From: Pseudooceanicola sp. HF7
GTDB taxonomy: Bacteria > Pseudomonadota > Alphaproteobacteria > Rhodobacterales > Rhodobacteraceae
Direction of reading: 5' to 3'
Length of the DNA: 64,000 nucleotides
NCBI RefSeq assembly: GCF_011806405.1
Contig: NZ_JAATOW010000010.1
Location: forward strand, 1-64,000
The notes under the pieces were generated by a model. It saw only the letters and a list, made by a program, of their open reading frames with translations. It searched no databases and was not told the DNA's origin. Numbering within the stretch: the first letter of the stretch is position 1; the number at the start of each line of letters is the position of its first letter. Positions 16,157 to 24,014 of the stretch are shown here, in pieces. A program made the translations under genes and the position numbers.

Positions 16157-17554
16157 TTACAGCGGCGCCAGCGCATCTTCGGCGCGCAGGGCATCGCAGA
16201 CTGACCCTGCGGCCTTGCGAACGGTCGAGACGGCAAGGTCGATCTCTTCCGGAGTGATGATGAAGGGCGGGGAGAAGCTGATCGCGTCGCCACTGGGCAG
16301 GGCGCGGCTGATGACACCCTCCTGCATGGCCGCGCGCACGATGCGCGGTCCGACCTGAAGGGCCGGGTCAAAGCGCTGCCAGCCGTCGGCCGTGGGGCGG
16401 GCGAACTCGACCGCGGCCATCAGGCCCTTGCCGCGCGTCTCTGCGACGATGGGAAGATCGCCAAAGGCCTTTGCGAGGGCGGCATTCAGGTAATCGCCCA
16501 TCTCGCCAGCGCGGGCGACCAGGTTGTCTTCTTCGACGATGTCCAGGTTGGCCAGCGCCGCGGCGGCCATGATCGGGTGCGCGGTGTAGGTGTAGCCGTG
16601 TCCGAAGGCGCCGAATTTCGCCGCGCCCTCGCCAGAGATCACCTGCCAGACCGCGTCGCCCACCAGGACGCCCGAAAGCGGCGCATAACCGGAGGTGATG
16701 CCCTTGGCGACGGACATCAGGTCCGGCTTGATCTCCATGCGTTCGGAGCCAAACCAGGTGCCAAGGCGGCCAAAGCCACAGATTACCTCGTCGGCGATCA
16801 GCAGAACATCGTGGCGGTCGAGGACCTCCCGGATGGCGGGGAAATAGCCTTCGGGGGGGACGATCACGCCGCCCGCGCCCATCACCGGCTCCGCGATGAA
16901 GGCGCCGACCGTTTCGGGGCCCTCGGCCAGGATTAGGTCTTCAAGCTCCTGCGCCAGTCGCGCCGTGAAGGTGGCATCGTCTTCGCCGGGGTGGCGGGTC
17001 CAGATATTGTGCGGGGCACTGACGTGGCGGATCATCGGCAAGGGCAGGTCAAAGCCCGCATGCAGCCCCGGCAGCCCCGTCAGGCCGCCCGAAAGCACCG
17101 TCACACCGTGATAGCCACGGTCGCGGGCGATGATCTTCTTCTTCTCCGGCTTGCCGCGGGCATTGTTGTAATACCACACGATCTTGGCCTGGGTGTCGTT
17201 GGCATCCGACCCGGATGCGCCGAAGAACACCTTTGAAAAGCCCTTAGGGGCCTTTGAGATGACGCGCTCTGCAAGGATCGCGGCGGGTTCCGTCGCCATG
17301 GAGCTGAAGCCGTGGAAGTAGCTCAGCTTGCGGGCCTGGTCGGCCAGCGCATCTGCGATACGCTCCTGGCCGTAGCCGACGTTGACGCACCAAAGCCCTG
17401 CCATCGCATCAAGGTAGCGGTTGCCCGCGTCATCGGTGATCCAGCTGCCTTCGGCGGTGCGTGCCATCATCTGGGCACCGCTCTGCTCGTGCGTTTGCGC
17501 CATGCTGAAGGGATGGAAGACATATCGCCTATCCAGGTCGCGGGTCTCGTTCAT
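16157..17554 (-). CDS. Class III omega-aminotransferase
   Basis: PLP-dependent aminotransferase of 465 residues, similar to beta-alanine/putrescine--pyruvate aminotransferases. Visible elements are GASGSDAN for phosphate binding (112-119), the cofactor-contacting D255 in IADEVICG, and the Schiff-base K284 in SVAKGITSGY. It probably moves a terminal or omega amino group from the imported compound to pyruvate. Gene order is CUT1-type transporter, aminotransferase, aldolase-family gene, SDR, SDR, with gaps of under 70 bp, so the imported solute should reach this enzyme. Confidence 0.88.
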   Translation of the reverse strand: MNETRDLDRRYVFHPFSMAQTHEQSGAQMMARTAEGSWITDDAGNRYLDAMAGLWCVNVGYGQERIADALADQARKLSYFHGFSSMATEPAAILAERVISKAPKGFSKVFFGASGSDANDTQAKIVWYYNNARGKPEKKKIIARDRGYHGVTVLSGGLTGLPGLHAGFDLPLPMIRHVSAPHNIWTRHPGEDDATFTARLAQELEDLILAEGPETVGAFIAEPVMGAGGVIVPPEGYFPAIREVLDRHDVLLIADEVICGFGRLGTWFGSERMEIKPDLMSVAKGITSGYAPLSGVLVGDAVWQVISGEGAAKFGAFGHGYTYTAHPIMAAAALANLDIVEEDNLVARAGEMGDYLNAALAKAFGDLPIVAETRGKGLMAAVEFARPTADGWQRFDPALQVGPRIVRAAMQEGVISRALPSGDAISFSPPFIITPEEIDLAVSTVRKAAGSVCDALRAEDALAPL

Positions 17555-17579
17555 GCCCGGCCTCCTCTTTTGTTTGTGT

Positions 17580-18689
17580 TCATTTCGCCCGCATCGGGAT
17601 GACCGCTGCAGGGGTTTCGTCGAGGTTCAGGCGTGTGCCGTTTTCGCTCGCTTCGAAGAGATGGATCGCCGCGGGATCGAAACGCAGGGCGACCTTCTGG
17701 CCAACATCCAGCTTGCGCGCAGCCTCGACCCGCGCGCTGATGCGGGTCTGGTCGGGCAGTTCCAGCGTGACGATGGTCTCGTGGCCGGTGTTCTCGGCCA
17801 GACGGACCGTGGCGGGCAGCCCATCGCCGCTGCCGATGGCGACGAATTCGGGGCGTACGCCCAGCACCACAGGCCCATCTGCCAGGCTGTCGACAAAGTC
17901 GGCCCGGTTGAACGGGATGCGATGCCCGGAGATGACGATGTGGTCCCCTTCGGCGGTGCCGTCGATCTGGTTCATCGGCGGGGTGCCGATGAAGCCTGCG
18001 ACAAAGCGGTTGGCGGGGCGGTTGTAGATCGCGTCAGGCGTGTCGAACTGCTGGACCCGGCCGCCGTGCATCACCGCGATGCGGTTGGCCATGGTCATCG
18101 CTTCCAGCTGGTCGTGGGTGACGTAAACCATGGTCTTGCCCAGGCGGGCGTGCAGCTCGATCAGCTCTGCCCGCATGTAGCTGCGCAGCTTGGCATCCAG
18201 GTTGGACAGGGGTTCGTCCAGCAGGAAGACCTGCGGATCACGCACCAGCGCGCGCCCCAGGGCCACCCGCTGTTGCTGCCCGCCCGACAGCTGCTTGGGC
18301 TTGCGGTCAAGCAGCGCTTCGAGTTGCAGCAGCTCGGCGGCCTTTTGCACCGCTTCGGCGCGGGCCTTACCCTTGATCCCGCGCTTTTTCAGCGGGTAGG
18401 CGATGTTTTCGCCCACGGTCATGTGCGGGTAGAGCGCATAGGATTGAAACACCATGGCGATGTCGCGCTTGCCCGGCGCCAGGTCGTTGATCACCCGGTC
18501 TCCGATCCGGATCTCGCCCGAGGTGGGGAATTCCAGCCCGGCCAGCATCCGCAGGGTCGTGGACTTGCCACAGCCGGATGGCCCAAGCAGGGCGACGAAC
18601 TCACCGTCGTGGATGTCGAGGTCCAGCTTTTCGAGAGCGACGAAGCTGCCGAACCGCTTGTGGACGTCTTTGAAGATTACATTGGCCAA
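17580..18689 (-). CDS. ABC transporter ATPase, sugar type (UgpC/MalK family)
   Basis: ATP-hydrolysing subunit of a CUT1-type importer, 369 residues. Walker A is GPSGCGKS (36-43), the signature LSGGQQQR, Walker B VFLLDEP, and the C-terminal half is a MalK-type regulatory TOBE domain. The start is a TTG at 18689 preceded by AAGGA; no in-frame ATG is usable. It serves the permeases encoded directly upstream. Confidence 0.88.
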   Translation of the reverse strand: MANVIFKDVHKRFGSFVALEKLDLDIHDGEFVALLGPSGCGKSTTLRMLAGLEFPTSGEIRIGDRVINDLAPGKRDIAMVFQSYALYPHMTVGENIAYPLKKRGIKGKARAEAVQKAAELLQLEALLDRKPKQLSGGQQQRVALGRALVRDPQVFLLDEPLSNLDAKLRSYMRAELIELHARLGKTMVYVTHDQLEAMTMANRIAVMHGGRVQQFDTPDAIYNRPANRFVAGFIGTPPMNQIDGTAEGDHIVISGHRIPFNRADFVDSLADGPVVLGVRPEFVAIGSGDGLPATVRLAENTGHETIVTLELPDQTRISARVEAARKLDVGQKVALRFDPAAIHLFEASENGTRLNLDETPAAVIPMRAK

Positions 18690-18706
18690 TTCATGTTCCT
18701 TTGTAT

Positions 18707-19534
18707 TCAGCCCTTGACGCCGCCAGCTCCGAAGCCGCTGGTCAGGTAGCTTTGGAGGAAAGCGAACACGACGATGAGCGGCAGGCTCATCATCACCGAT
18801 GCCGCCATGAGCAGGGACCATTCGATGTTGAACGCGGAGATGAGCATGGACATCACGCCGGTGGTCAGCGGCGAAACCGCGTCTGAATTGACCAGCACAA
18901 GCGCGTAGAGATACTCGTTCCACGAGAGGATGAAGGTGAAGAGCGCGGTGGAGATGATCCCCGGCAGTAACTGCGGGAAGATCACGTCGCGAAAGGCGCC
19001 CATCCGGCTGGCCCCGTCCACAAGGGCCGCGTTCTCCAGGTCCACCGGGATGCCCTCCATGAAGGAGCGCAGCAGCCACAGCGCATAGGGCAGGGCAAAG
19101 GTGGTATGGGCGAGGATCAGCGAGAAGAGCGTGTTGGATAGGCCCAGGCTGACCATCATCAGATAGAGCGGGATGATCAGCACCACCGATGGCAGCAGGT
19201 AGGTGAACAACACCAGCATCGCCAGAGTCTCGCGGCCACGGTAGCGGAACCGGACAAGGCTGTAGGCCCCCAGGGTTCCCAGCCCCACCACGAAGACGGT
19301 CGTGGTACTGGCCAGCACCACCGAGTTCCGGAAGTAGCGCAGGAAGGGCGTTTCGCTGAGCAGCCGCCAGTAGTGTTCGAAGGTGACGGTTTCGGGCACC
19401 CAGGTGGGCGGGATCCGGAACAGCTCGGTCTGCGGCTTGAGCGACGTTACGATCATCCAGAGCAGCGGAAAGGAGATCAGCAGCACCAGCGACCAGGTGA
19501 TCAGGTTCAGAAGAACAGGTCGGACAAGTTTCAT
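18707..19534 (-). CDS. ABC transporter permease, MalG/UgpE type
   Basis: Inner-membrane subunit of 275 residues with about six transmembrane helices and the EAA-type loop (EGIPVDLENAALVDGASRMG). The ATG at 19534 overlaps the stop of the preceding permease gene (ATGA), which fixes the start; a much longer upstream frame is spurious. Confidence 0.9.
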   Translation of the reverse strand: MKLVRPVLLNLITWSLVLLISFPLLWMIVTSLKPQTELFRIPPTWVPETVTFEHYWRLLSETPFLRYFRNSVVLASTTTVFVVGLGTLGAYSLVRFRYRGRETLAMLVLFTYLLPSVVLIIPLYLMMVSLGLSNTLFSLILAHTTFALPYALWLLRSFMEGIPVDLENAALVDGASRMGAFRDVIFPQLLPGIISTALFTFILSWNEYLYALVLVNSDAVSPLTTGVMSMLISAFNIEWSLLMAASVMMSLPLIVVFAFLQSYLTSGFGAGGVKG

Positions 19535-20445
19535 GCCTTTTCCTTCGTCTGGCGAATGTAGAGGACCATGAAGACGAGCATCACCAGCATCATGCCGACG
19601 GAATAGGCCGCGGCCTGTCCCATCTGGTTCAGCCCGAAGGCCTCCTGGTAGACGAGCAGGGACAGCGTCTGCGTGGAGGTCACGGGGCCGCCACCGGTCA
19701 GCAGGTACAGCAGGTCGAATTCCTTGAAGTCCCAGATCGCGCGCAACAGGATGATCACGGTCAGAATGGACCGCAGCTGCGGCAAGGTCACGTCCCAGAA
19801 GCGGGCGATCGGTCCTGCGCCGTCGATGCGGGCGGCCTCGTAGAGGTTTTCCGGGATCGTCTGCAGACGCGCCAGAACGGCGATCACGACAAAGGGAAAG
19901 TACTTCCAGGCCCCCACGAGGATCACGCCGATCATCGCGTTGGGCATCGATCCCAGCCAGTCCAGCGGCATGTCGATGATGCCAAGCTGCATGAGGCCCT
20001 GGTTCAGCGCGCCGTAAAGGTCGTTGAACAGCCATTTCCAGACCAGGACGGCCACGACGGTGGACAGGAAGTAGGGAAACAGCACCAGGCTGCGCGCCAG
20101 GGATCGAAACCAGATGTTCTGGTGCAGGAGCAGGGCAATGCCGACACCTGCCACGATCTGAAGCGTCAGCGTGCCGACGGTCCAGACGATGGTGACGCGC
20201 AGCGAGCTCCAGAAGGCCTTGCCAGTCAGCAGCTCGATATAGTTGTCAGCCCCGACGAAGCCGCCTTGCAGGGTCGGGGTGTAGATCTGGAACACCGACA
20301 GGTAGAGCGCCGCCAGAAGCGGATAGACGATCACCAGCAGGAAGACGAGGATCGTGGGCGTGATCAGCACCACGCCAAGACGCGCATAGGCACGTTCCAG
20401 CGGCGACAGACCGTTGCGGGGAGGGTCGGTGGTCAACGTGGTCAT
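19531..20445 (-). CDS. ABC transporter permease, MalF/UgpA type
   Basis: Inner-membrane subunit of 304 residues with about six transmembrane helices and the EAA loop (IPENLYEAARIDGAGPIARF). The start MTTLTTDPP at 20445 is chosen because it precedes the conserved membrane part. It pairs with the MalG-type permease. Confidence 0.9.
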   Translation of the reverse strand: MTTLTTDPPRNGLSPLERAYARLGVVLITPTILVFLLVIVYPLLAALYLSVFQIYTPTLQGGFVGADNYIELLTGKAFWSSLRVTIVWTVGTLTLQIVAGVGIALLLHQNIWFRSLARSLVLFPYFLSTVVAVLVWKWLFNDLYGALNQGLMQLGIIDMPLDWLGSMPNAMIGVILVGAWKYFPFVVIAVLARLQTIPENLYEAARIDGAGPIARFWDVTLPQLRSILTVIILLRAIWDFKEFDLLYLLTGGGPVTSTQTLSLLVYQEAFGLNQMGQAAAYSVGMMLVMLVFMVLYIRQTKEKA

Positions 20446-20468
20446 GGAAAGTCCCGAAGATGAGGGGG

Positions 20469-20497
20469 CCGGCCGCAGGTGAAACACCCGCAGCCGG
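20469..20497 (-). promoter_or_regulatory. Stem-loop between binding-protein and permease genes
   Basis: On the minus strand a 13-bp stem with two G-U pairs and a TTT loop sits between the binding-protein stop and the MalF-type start, with no following T-run. Such structures commonly protect upstream mRNA so that the binding protein is made in excess. Two other ABC operons in the window have the same feature. Confidence 0.6.
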
Positions 20498-20521
20498 ACG
20501 GAGTGGTGACAGTCGGGGCGC

Positions 20522-21859
20522 TTAGGCGCCCATGATGTCCTCGATTCGGCTGGCGGTTTCGCCCAGCACCACATCGACGTTTTCATCGTTCAGCACGACG
20601 CGCTGGACCATCTCTGCGATCACGCCGGAGTTCACGACTTCGCCGGCGCGGGTGTTGGGCTGGTGCTCCGGGCTTTCCCAACCCAGGTTGAAGCCGTTCG
20701 CGGCGGCTTCGGACATCAGATCGACTTCGGCCCTGTACTTCTCGATGATCGGATCGTTCAGGTAGTCCGGGTCCTGCGCGATGGTCTTGAGCACCGGCAG
20801 GACGTGACCCGGGGCGGCGTGCAGCTGCTGGATGTAGCCCTCGGGATCATAGAGGAAGGCCGCGAACTGCTTGGTCGCTTCCATGTTCGACGCCTGCTTG
20901 GGGATGAACACTGACGGGAAGTCGTTGAAGGTCCAAGGCGCGATATCCCGGGATTTCGTCGGGTAGGTGTCGCAGGTGATGTGATCCGCGATGGCGGGGT
21001 TCTGGTTGTTGACGTTGACCAGAACGCGGCCGGTATAGACGCCGGTGGCGCAGGCGCCGGACACGAAGGCCGTCAGGCTGTCGCCCCAGCTGTAGTTGGT
21101 GGCCCCCGGCGGGCAGTACTCGCGCATGGCCTTGTAGAATTCCAGCGCGTCGCGGGTTTCCTGGCTGTCGATGGCCACCTCGAGATCGGGCGAGAAGACC
21201 ATGCCGCCCGCCTGGTGGATGACACCGATGAAGATCAGCGAAGTCATCGAATTGCGCCCGTAGGGCAGGGGCGCGCCGTAGATGCCACCGCCCTGCATTT
21301 TACTACAGGCGGACAGAAGTTCGTCCCACGTGCGTGGATTGGCCTCGATCCCGGCCTTTTCCATCAGGTCCTTGCGCAGCCAGATCACATTGGCCGAGGA
21401 GTTGCCGATGGAGGTGCCGGCGTATTGTCCCTTGTCGATCTCGTAGATCCGGTTGACGCCGTCGTAGAATTTCTCGGGGCCGATCATCTCGATCACGTCG
21501 TTGAAGGGCTCCAGCAGACCGTTGCGCCAGTAGTTCGACACGGCGAAGCTGGGCAGGTGGGTCACGACGTTCGGAACGTCTCCGCTGGCAAAAGCCGCTG
21601 CCAATTGAGGGGCGTAGCCTTCGTCCGAGGTCTTTTCGAACACGACTTTGATATTCGGCTGCGCGGCTTCGAAGTTGGCGATCTGGGTTCGGTAAGCCGC
21701 CATTTGCTCTGGCGATGATTGAGGCGACCACCAGCGCAGGGTGATCTTCTCTTGCGCCAGGATCCGGCGCGGCATGAGGGCCGCGGCGCCGGCCGCTGCC
21801 ATTCCGGTAAGAACCGTGCGACGCGGCAGTCCCGCGTTCGTCATTTTATTGGTGGTCAT
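20522..21859 (-). CDS. ABC transporter substrate-binding protein (extracellular family 1), Tat-exported
   Basis: Periplasmic solute-binding protein of 445 residues, MalE/UgpB class. The N-terminus carries a twin-arginine signal (LPRRTVLTG, then a hydrophobic stretch ending ILA-Q), so it is probably exported folded. The ATG at 21859 follows GGGAG. It is the first gene of the operon running to 13665 and is preceded by IclR box 2. The family binds sugars or glycerol-phosphodiesters, but the enzymes in this operon suggest a nitrogen-containing solute. Confidence 0.9.
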   Translation of the reverse strand: MTTNKMTNAGLPRRTVLTGMAAAGAAALMPRRILAQEKITLRWWSPQSSPEQMAAYRTQIANFEAAQPNIKVVFEKTSDEGYAPQLAAAFASGDVPNVVTHLPSFAVSNYWRNGLLEPFNDVIEMIGPEKFYDGVNRIYEIDKGQYAGTSIGNSSANVIWLRKDLMEKAGIEANPRTWDELLSACSKMQGGGIYGAPLPYGRNSMTSLIFIGVIHQAGGMVFSPDLEVAIDSQETRDALEFYKAMREYCPPGATNYSWGDSLTAFVSGACATGVYTGRVLVNVNNQNPAIADHITCDTYPTKSRDIAPWTFNDFPSVFIPKQASNMEATKQFAAFLYDPEGYIQQLHAAPGHVLPVLKTIAQDPDYLNDPIIEKYRAEVDLMSEAAANGFNLGWESPEHQPNTRAGEVVNSGVIAEMVQRVVLNDENVDVVLGETASRIEDIMGA

Positions 21860-21880
21860 AAGACACTCCCATGTTGGCGA

Positions 21881-21905
21881 TGTCCGCATATCGAACATAT
21901 GTCCG
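21881..21905 (-). promoter_or_regulatory. IclR-regulon box 2
   Basis: Half-sites TGTCCG, CGAACA and TGTCCG in the common 25-bp arrangement, read on the plus strand. It lies 21 bp upstream of the binding-protein start and within the gene gap that also contains the iclR promoter. Confidence 0.75.
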
Positions 21906-21935
21906 GATTATTGCTTCGACATGTTTCAGATCGCA

Positions 21936-21955
21936 AGTGTTTTTTGCGAAACACT
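21936..21955. promoter_or_regulatory. Inverted repeat in the iclR leader
   Basis: AGTGTTT (21936-21942) and AAACACT (21949-21955) form a perfect 7-bp inverted repeat between boxes 2 and 9. It could be a further operator or a hairpin in the iclR leader. Confidence 0.4.
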
Positions 21956-21993
21956 CGGATGAAGGAGGGTTCCTATGCGCCATTTGTGGTGTT

Positions 21994-22018
21994 AGTTCGG
22001 AGCGCGAACAAAAAAATG
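21994..22018 (+). promoter_or_regulatory. IclR-regulon box 9, probably autoregulatory
   Basis: AGTTCG, 5 bases, CGAACA: a GTTCG/CGAAC inverted repeat with the same spacing as the other boxes but lacking the third half-site. It ends 8 bp before the iclR start, a position suited to autorepression. Confidence 0.55.
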
Positions 22019-22026
22019 GATCTCAG

Positions 22027-22878
22027 ATGGCGAAACCTGCAAAGACCAGCTCCGTTCAGGCCGCGAGCGACACGCGCCTTGGCACCGTCACAGCCGAAGC
22101 TGGAGACGAGAATGACAAGCTGTCCAGCCGGGACTTCGTCAGTTCGCTGTCCCGGGGGCTGGAAATCCTGTCCAGCTTCAGCCGCACCTCTAAGAAGATG
22201 ACGCTGTCCGAAGTTGCCGCGGAAACCGGGATGAGCCGCGCCACGGCGCGTCGTTTCCTGCTGACCCTGGTCAAGGAAGGCTACGTCATAACGGACGGCA
22301 AGTTGTTCGACCTGACGCCGAAGGTCCTGGACCTCGGGTTTTCCGTGCTGTCCAAGATCGGGATCTGGGATCGTGCCCGCCCCTTCATGGAGCGCCTGTC
22401 CGAACAGACCGGCGAAAGCTGCACGGCCGCTATCCTGGACGGGCTGGACGTGGTCTATGTGGCCGGTGTCCAGGCGCACAACATCATCAGTGTCGGGATC
22501 ACCGTGGGCAGCCGGCAATCGGCCTTTTATACCGCGAATGGTCGTGTCCTGCTGGCGTCACAGCCAGAGGAAAACTGGGACGGCATCATCGCCAATGCCC
22601 GGCTGGTGCCGCGCACTCGTCACAGCGTGACCAACAAGGCCGAGCTGCGCGCGACCCTGGAAACTGTGCGCGATCAAGGCTGGGCCCTGGTCGATCAGGA
22701 GCTGGAAGAGGGGCTGCTGTCGATCGCGATCCCGCTGAAGTTCCGGTCCGGTGTTCTGGCAGGGTCGATCAATATCGCCGTTCCGTCGATCCGGGCCACA
22801 CGTGACACGATGGTGGATGTCTACCTGCCGAAGCTGCGTGAAACCGCGGAAGACATTCAGAAGTCCCTGGCGCACTGA
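22027..22878 (+). CDS. IclR-family transcriptional regulator, PcaR/PcaU-like
   Basis: Regulator of 283 residues with a winged helix-turn-helix at about 58-88 (TLSEVAAETGMSRATARRFL) and a C-terminal IclR effector-binding domain from about 100. Family members of the PcaU/PobR/PcaR branch sense small catabolic intermediates. It is the only IclR gene in the window and lies in the middle of the catabolic island. The nine 25-bp boxes from 9.5 to 44.3 kb are its best candidate targets. I start at MAKPAKTSS; an upstream extension is not family-like. Whether it represses, activates or does both cannot be told. Confidence 0.88.
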   Translation: MAKPAKTSSVQAASDTRLGTVTAEAGDENDKLSSRDFVSSLSRGLEILSSFSRTSKKMTLSEVAAETGMSRATARRFLLTLVKEGYVITDGKLFDLTPKVLDLGFSVLSKIGIWDRARPFMERLSEQTGESCTAAILDGLDVVYVAGVQAHNIISVGITVGSRQSAFYTANGRVLLASQPEENWDGIIANARLVPRTRHSVTNKAELRATLETVRDQGWALVDQELEEGLLSIAIPLKFRSGVLAGSINIAVPSIRATRDTMVDVYLPKLRETAEDIQKSLAH

Positions 22879-22887
22879 TCGCGCAAG

Positions 22888-22909
22888 GCTGGCGGTCAGG
22901 CCCGCCAGC
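22888..22909. terminator. Hairpin between iclR and the convergent oxidase gene
   Basis: GCTGGCGG (22888-22895) pairs with CCGCCAGC (22902-22909). It starts 10 bases after the iclR stop and overlaps the stop of the convergent oxidase gene. There is no clear T-run, so termination is likely but weak. Confidence 0.45.
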
Positions 22910-24014
22910 GCGCCGGTGCATAGGGCGCAGGGTCGACGGGCGGGGTCAGGCCAAGTGCCAGGCTGACTGCCGTACGGCCTGTTATCGGGCCCAGCGTGTA
23001 ACCGGCATCACCAGGAAGCGCGAAGAACACGCGGCTGCCATGCGAGGCCGGGCCGATCGTCGACTTGCCGTCCACGGGCGTGTTGTAACCCGCCCAGGTC
23101 CTCAGCACGCGCAACCCGCCGATGCCCGGCGCGATCTGTGCCGCAAGGGCCACATTGCCCAGAAGGCTGGTCTTGCGGATGCCGGGCGCCTGCCGGTCCG
23201 CGGTGGCGGTCCGGGCCTCCCACCCGCCGCCGATCACCACCTGGCCCGAACGGAACTGCTTGAGCGTGATGGGACGTTCGGCGTGCTGGACAAGATGGTG
23301 GATCCGGTATTCCCCGGCCTCGGTGATGTTCATGTGCAGCGGTTCCGGCGGGGTGGACAGGTTCAGGCCCAGCCGTCCGGCCAGCGCACCTGCGCCCCAG
23401 GCAGCTGCGATCAGGATCGCGTCGGCGGCATAGGCGCGGGCACCATGAGCGACCGGGTGCGGGCCGTCCTCGATACCCGTGATCCGGTCATGAACGTGAC
23501 GCACCCCAAGCGCATCCAGCGCGGCGCGCATCTTGCGGTTGGCGACGAGCGGGTTCAGTTTTCCTTCGTTGCGACACAGCTCTGCACCGGCGATCTGCTC
23601 AGACAGCCAGGGGGCCAGCGCGTGAAGCGCGTCCCGGTTCAGAATCTCGACGTCCAGTCCCTTGCGCGCTTCGCGCCCTGCCTTCTCATGCAGGAACTCC
23701 AGCTGCGCCGGGGTCTCTGCCAGCATCAGCCCGCCCTCGCGGGTCAGCTCCACCCCGCCCAGCCTGGCATCCAGCGCTTCCCATTCGCCCACCGCTGCCA
23801 GGTAGAGCGGCAGGGAGCTTTCAAGGTTGTCCGCCAGATGCGGGTTGAGCCGCAGGAACCGGCTTTGCATCTGGACATGCAGGCTTCCGGCGTTGGCGTG
23901 GGAGCCGGCGTTGCGCTGCGCATCGACGATGGTCACGCGCGCGCCCGCTTCGGCGGCGACCAAGGCGGCCACCTGCCCGGTGATGCCGCCCCCGATGATT
24001 AGCAGGTCGGTCAT
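22896..24014 (-). CDS. DadA/opine-oxidase-type FAD oxidoreductase (1)
   Basis: D-amino-acid-oxidase-family flavoprotein of 372 residues beginning with the FAD motif IIGGGITGQVAALVAAEAG. It resembles the catalytic B subunit of opine oxidases and hydroxyproline dehydrogenases, which oxidise a C-N bond of a secondary amine. Its ATG overlaps the stop of the upstream 2Fe-2S flavoprotein gene (ATGA), and the two products probably form one complex. The operon is HACDH-like gene, A-like subunit, this gene, under box 3. Confidence 0.82.
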   Translation of the reverse strand: MTDLLIIGGGITGQVAALVAAEAGARVTIVDAQRNAGSHANAGSLHVQMQSRFLRLNPHLADNLESSLPLYLAAVGEWEALDARLGGVELTREGGLMLAETPAQLEFLHEKAGREARKGLDVEILNRDALHALAPWLSEQIAGAELCRNEGKLNPLVANRKMRAALDALGVRHVHDRITGIEDGPHPVAHGARAYAADAILIAAAWGAGALAGRLGLNLSTPPEPLHMNITEAGEYRIHHLVQHAERPITLKQFRSGQVVIGGGWEARTATADRQAPGIRKTSLLGNVALAAQIAPGIGGLRVLRTWAGYNTPVDGKSTIGPASHGSRVFFALPGDAGYTLGPITGRTAVSLALGLTPPVDPAPYAPARWRA

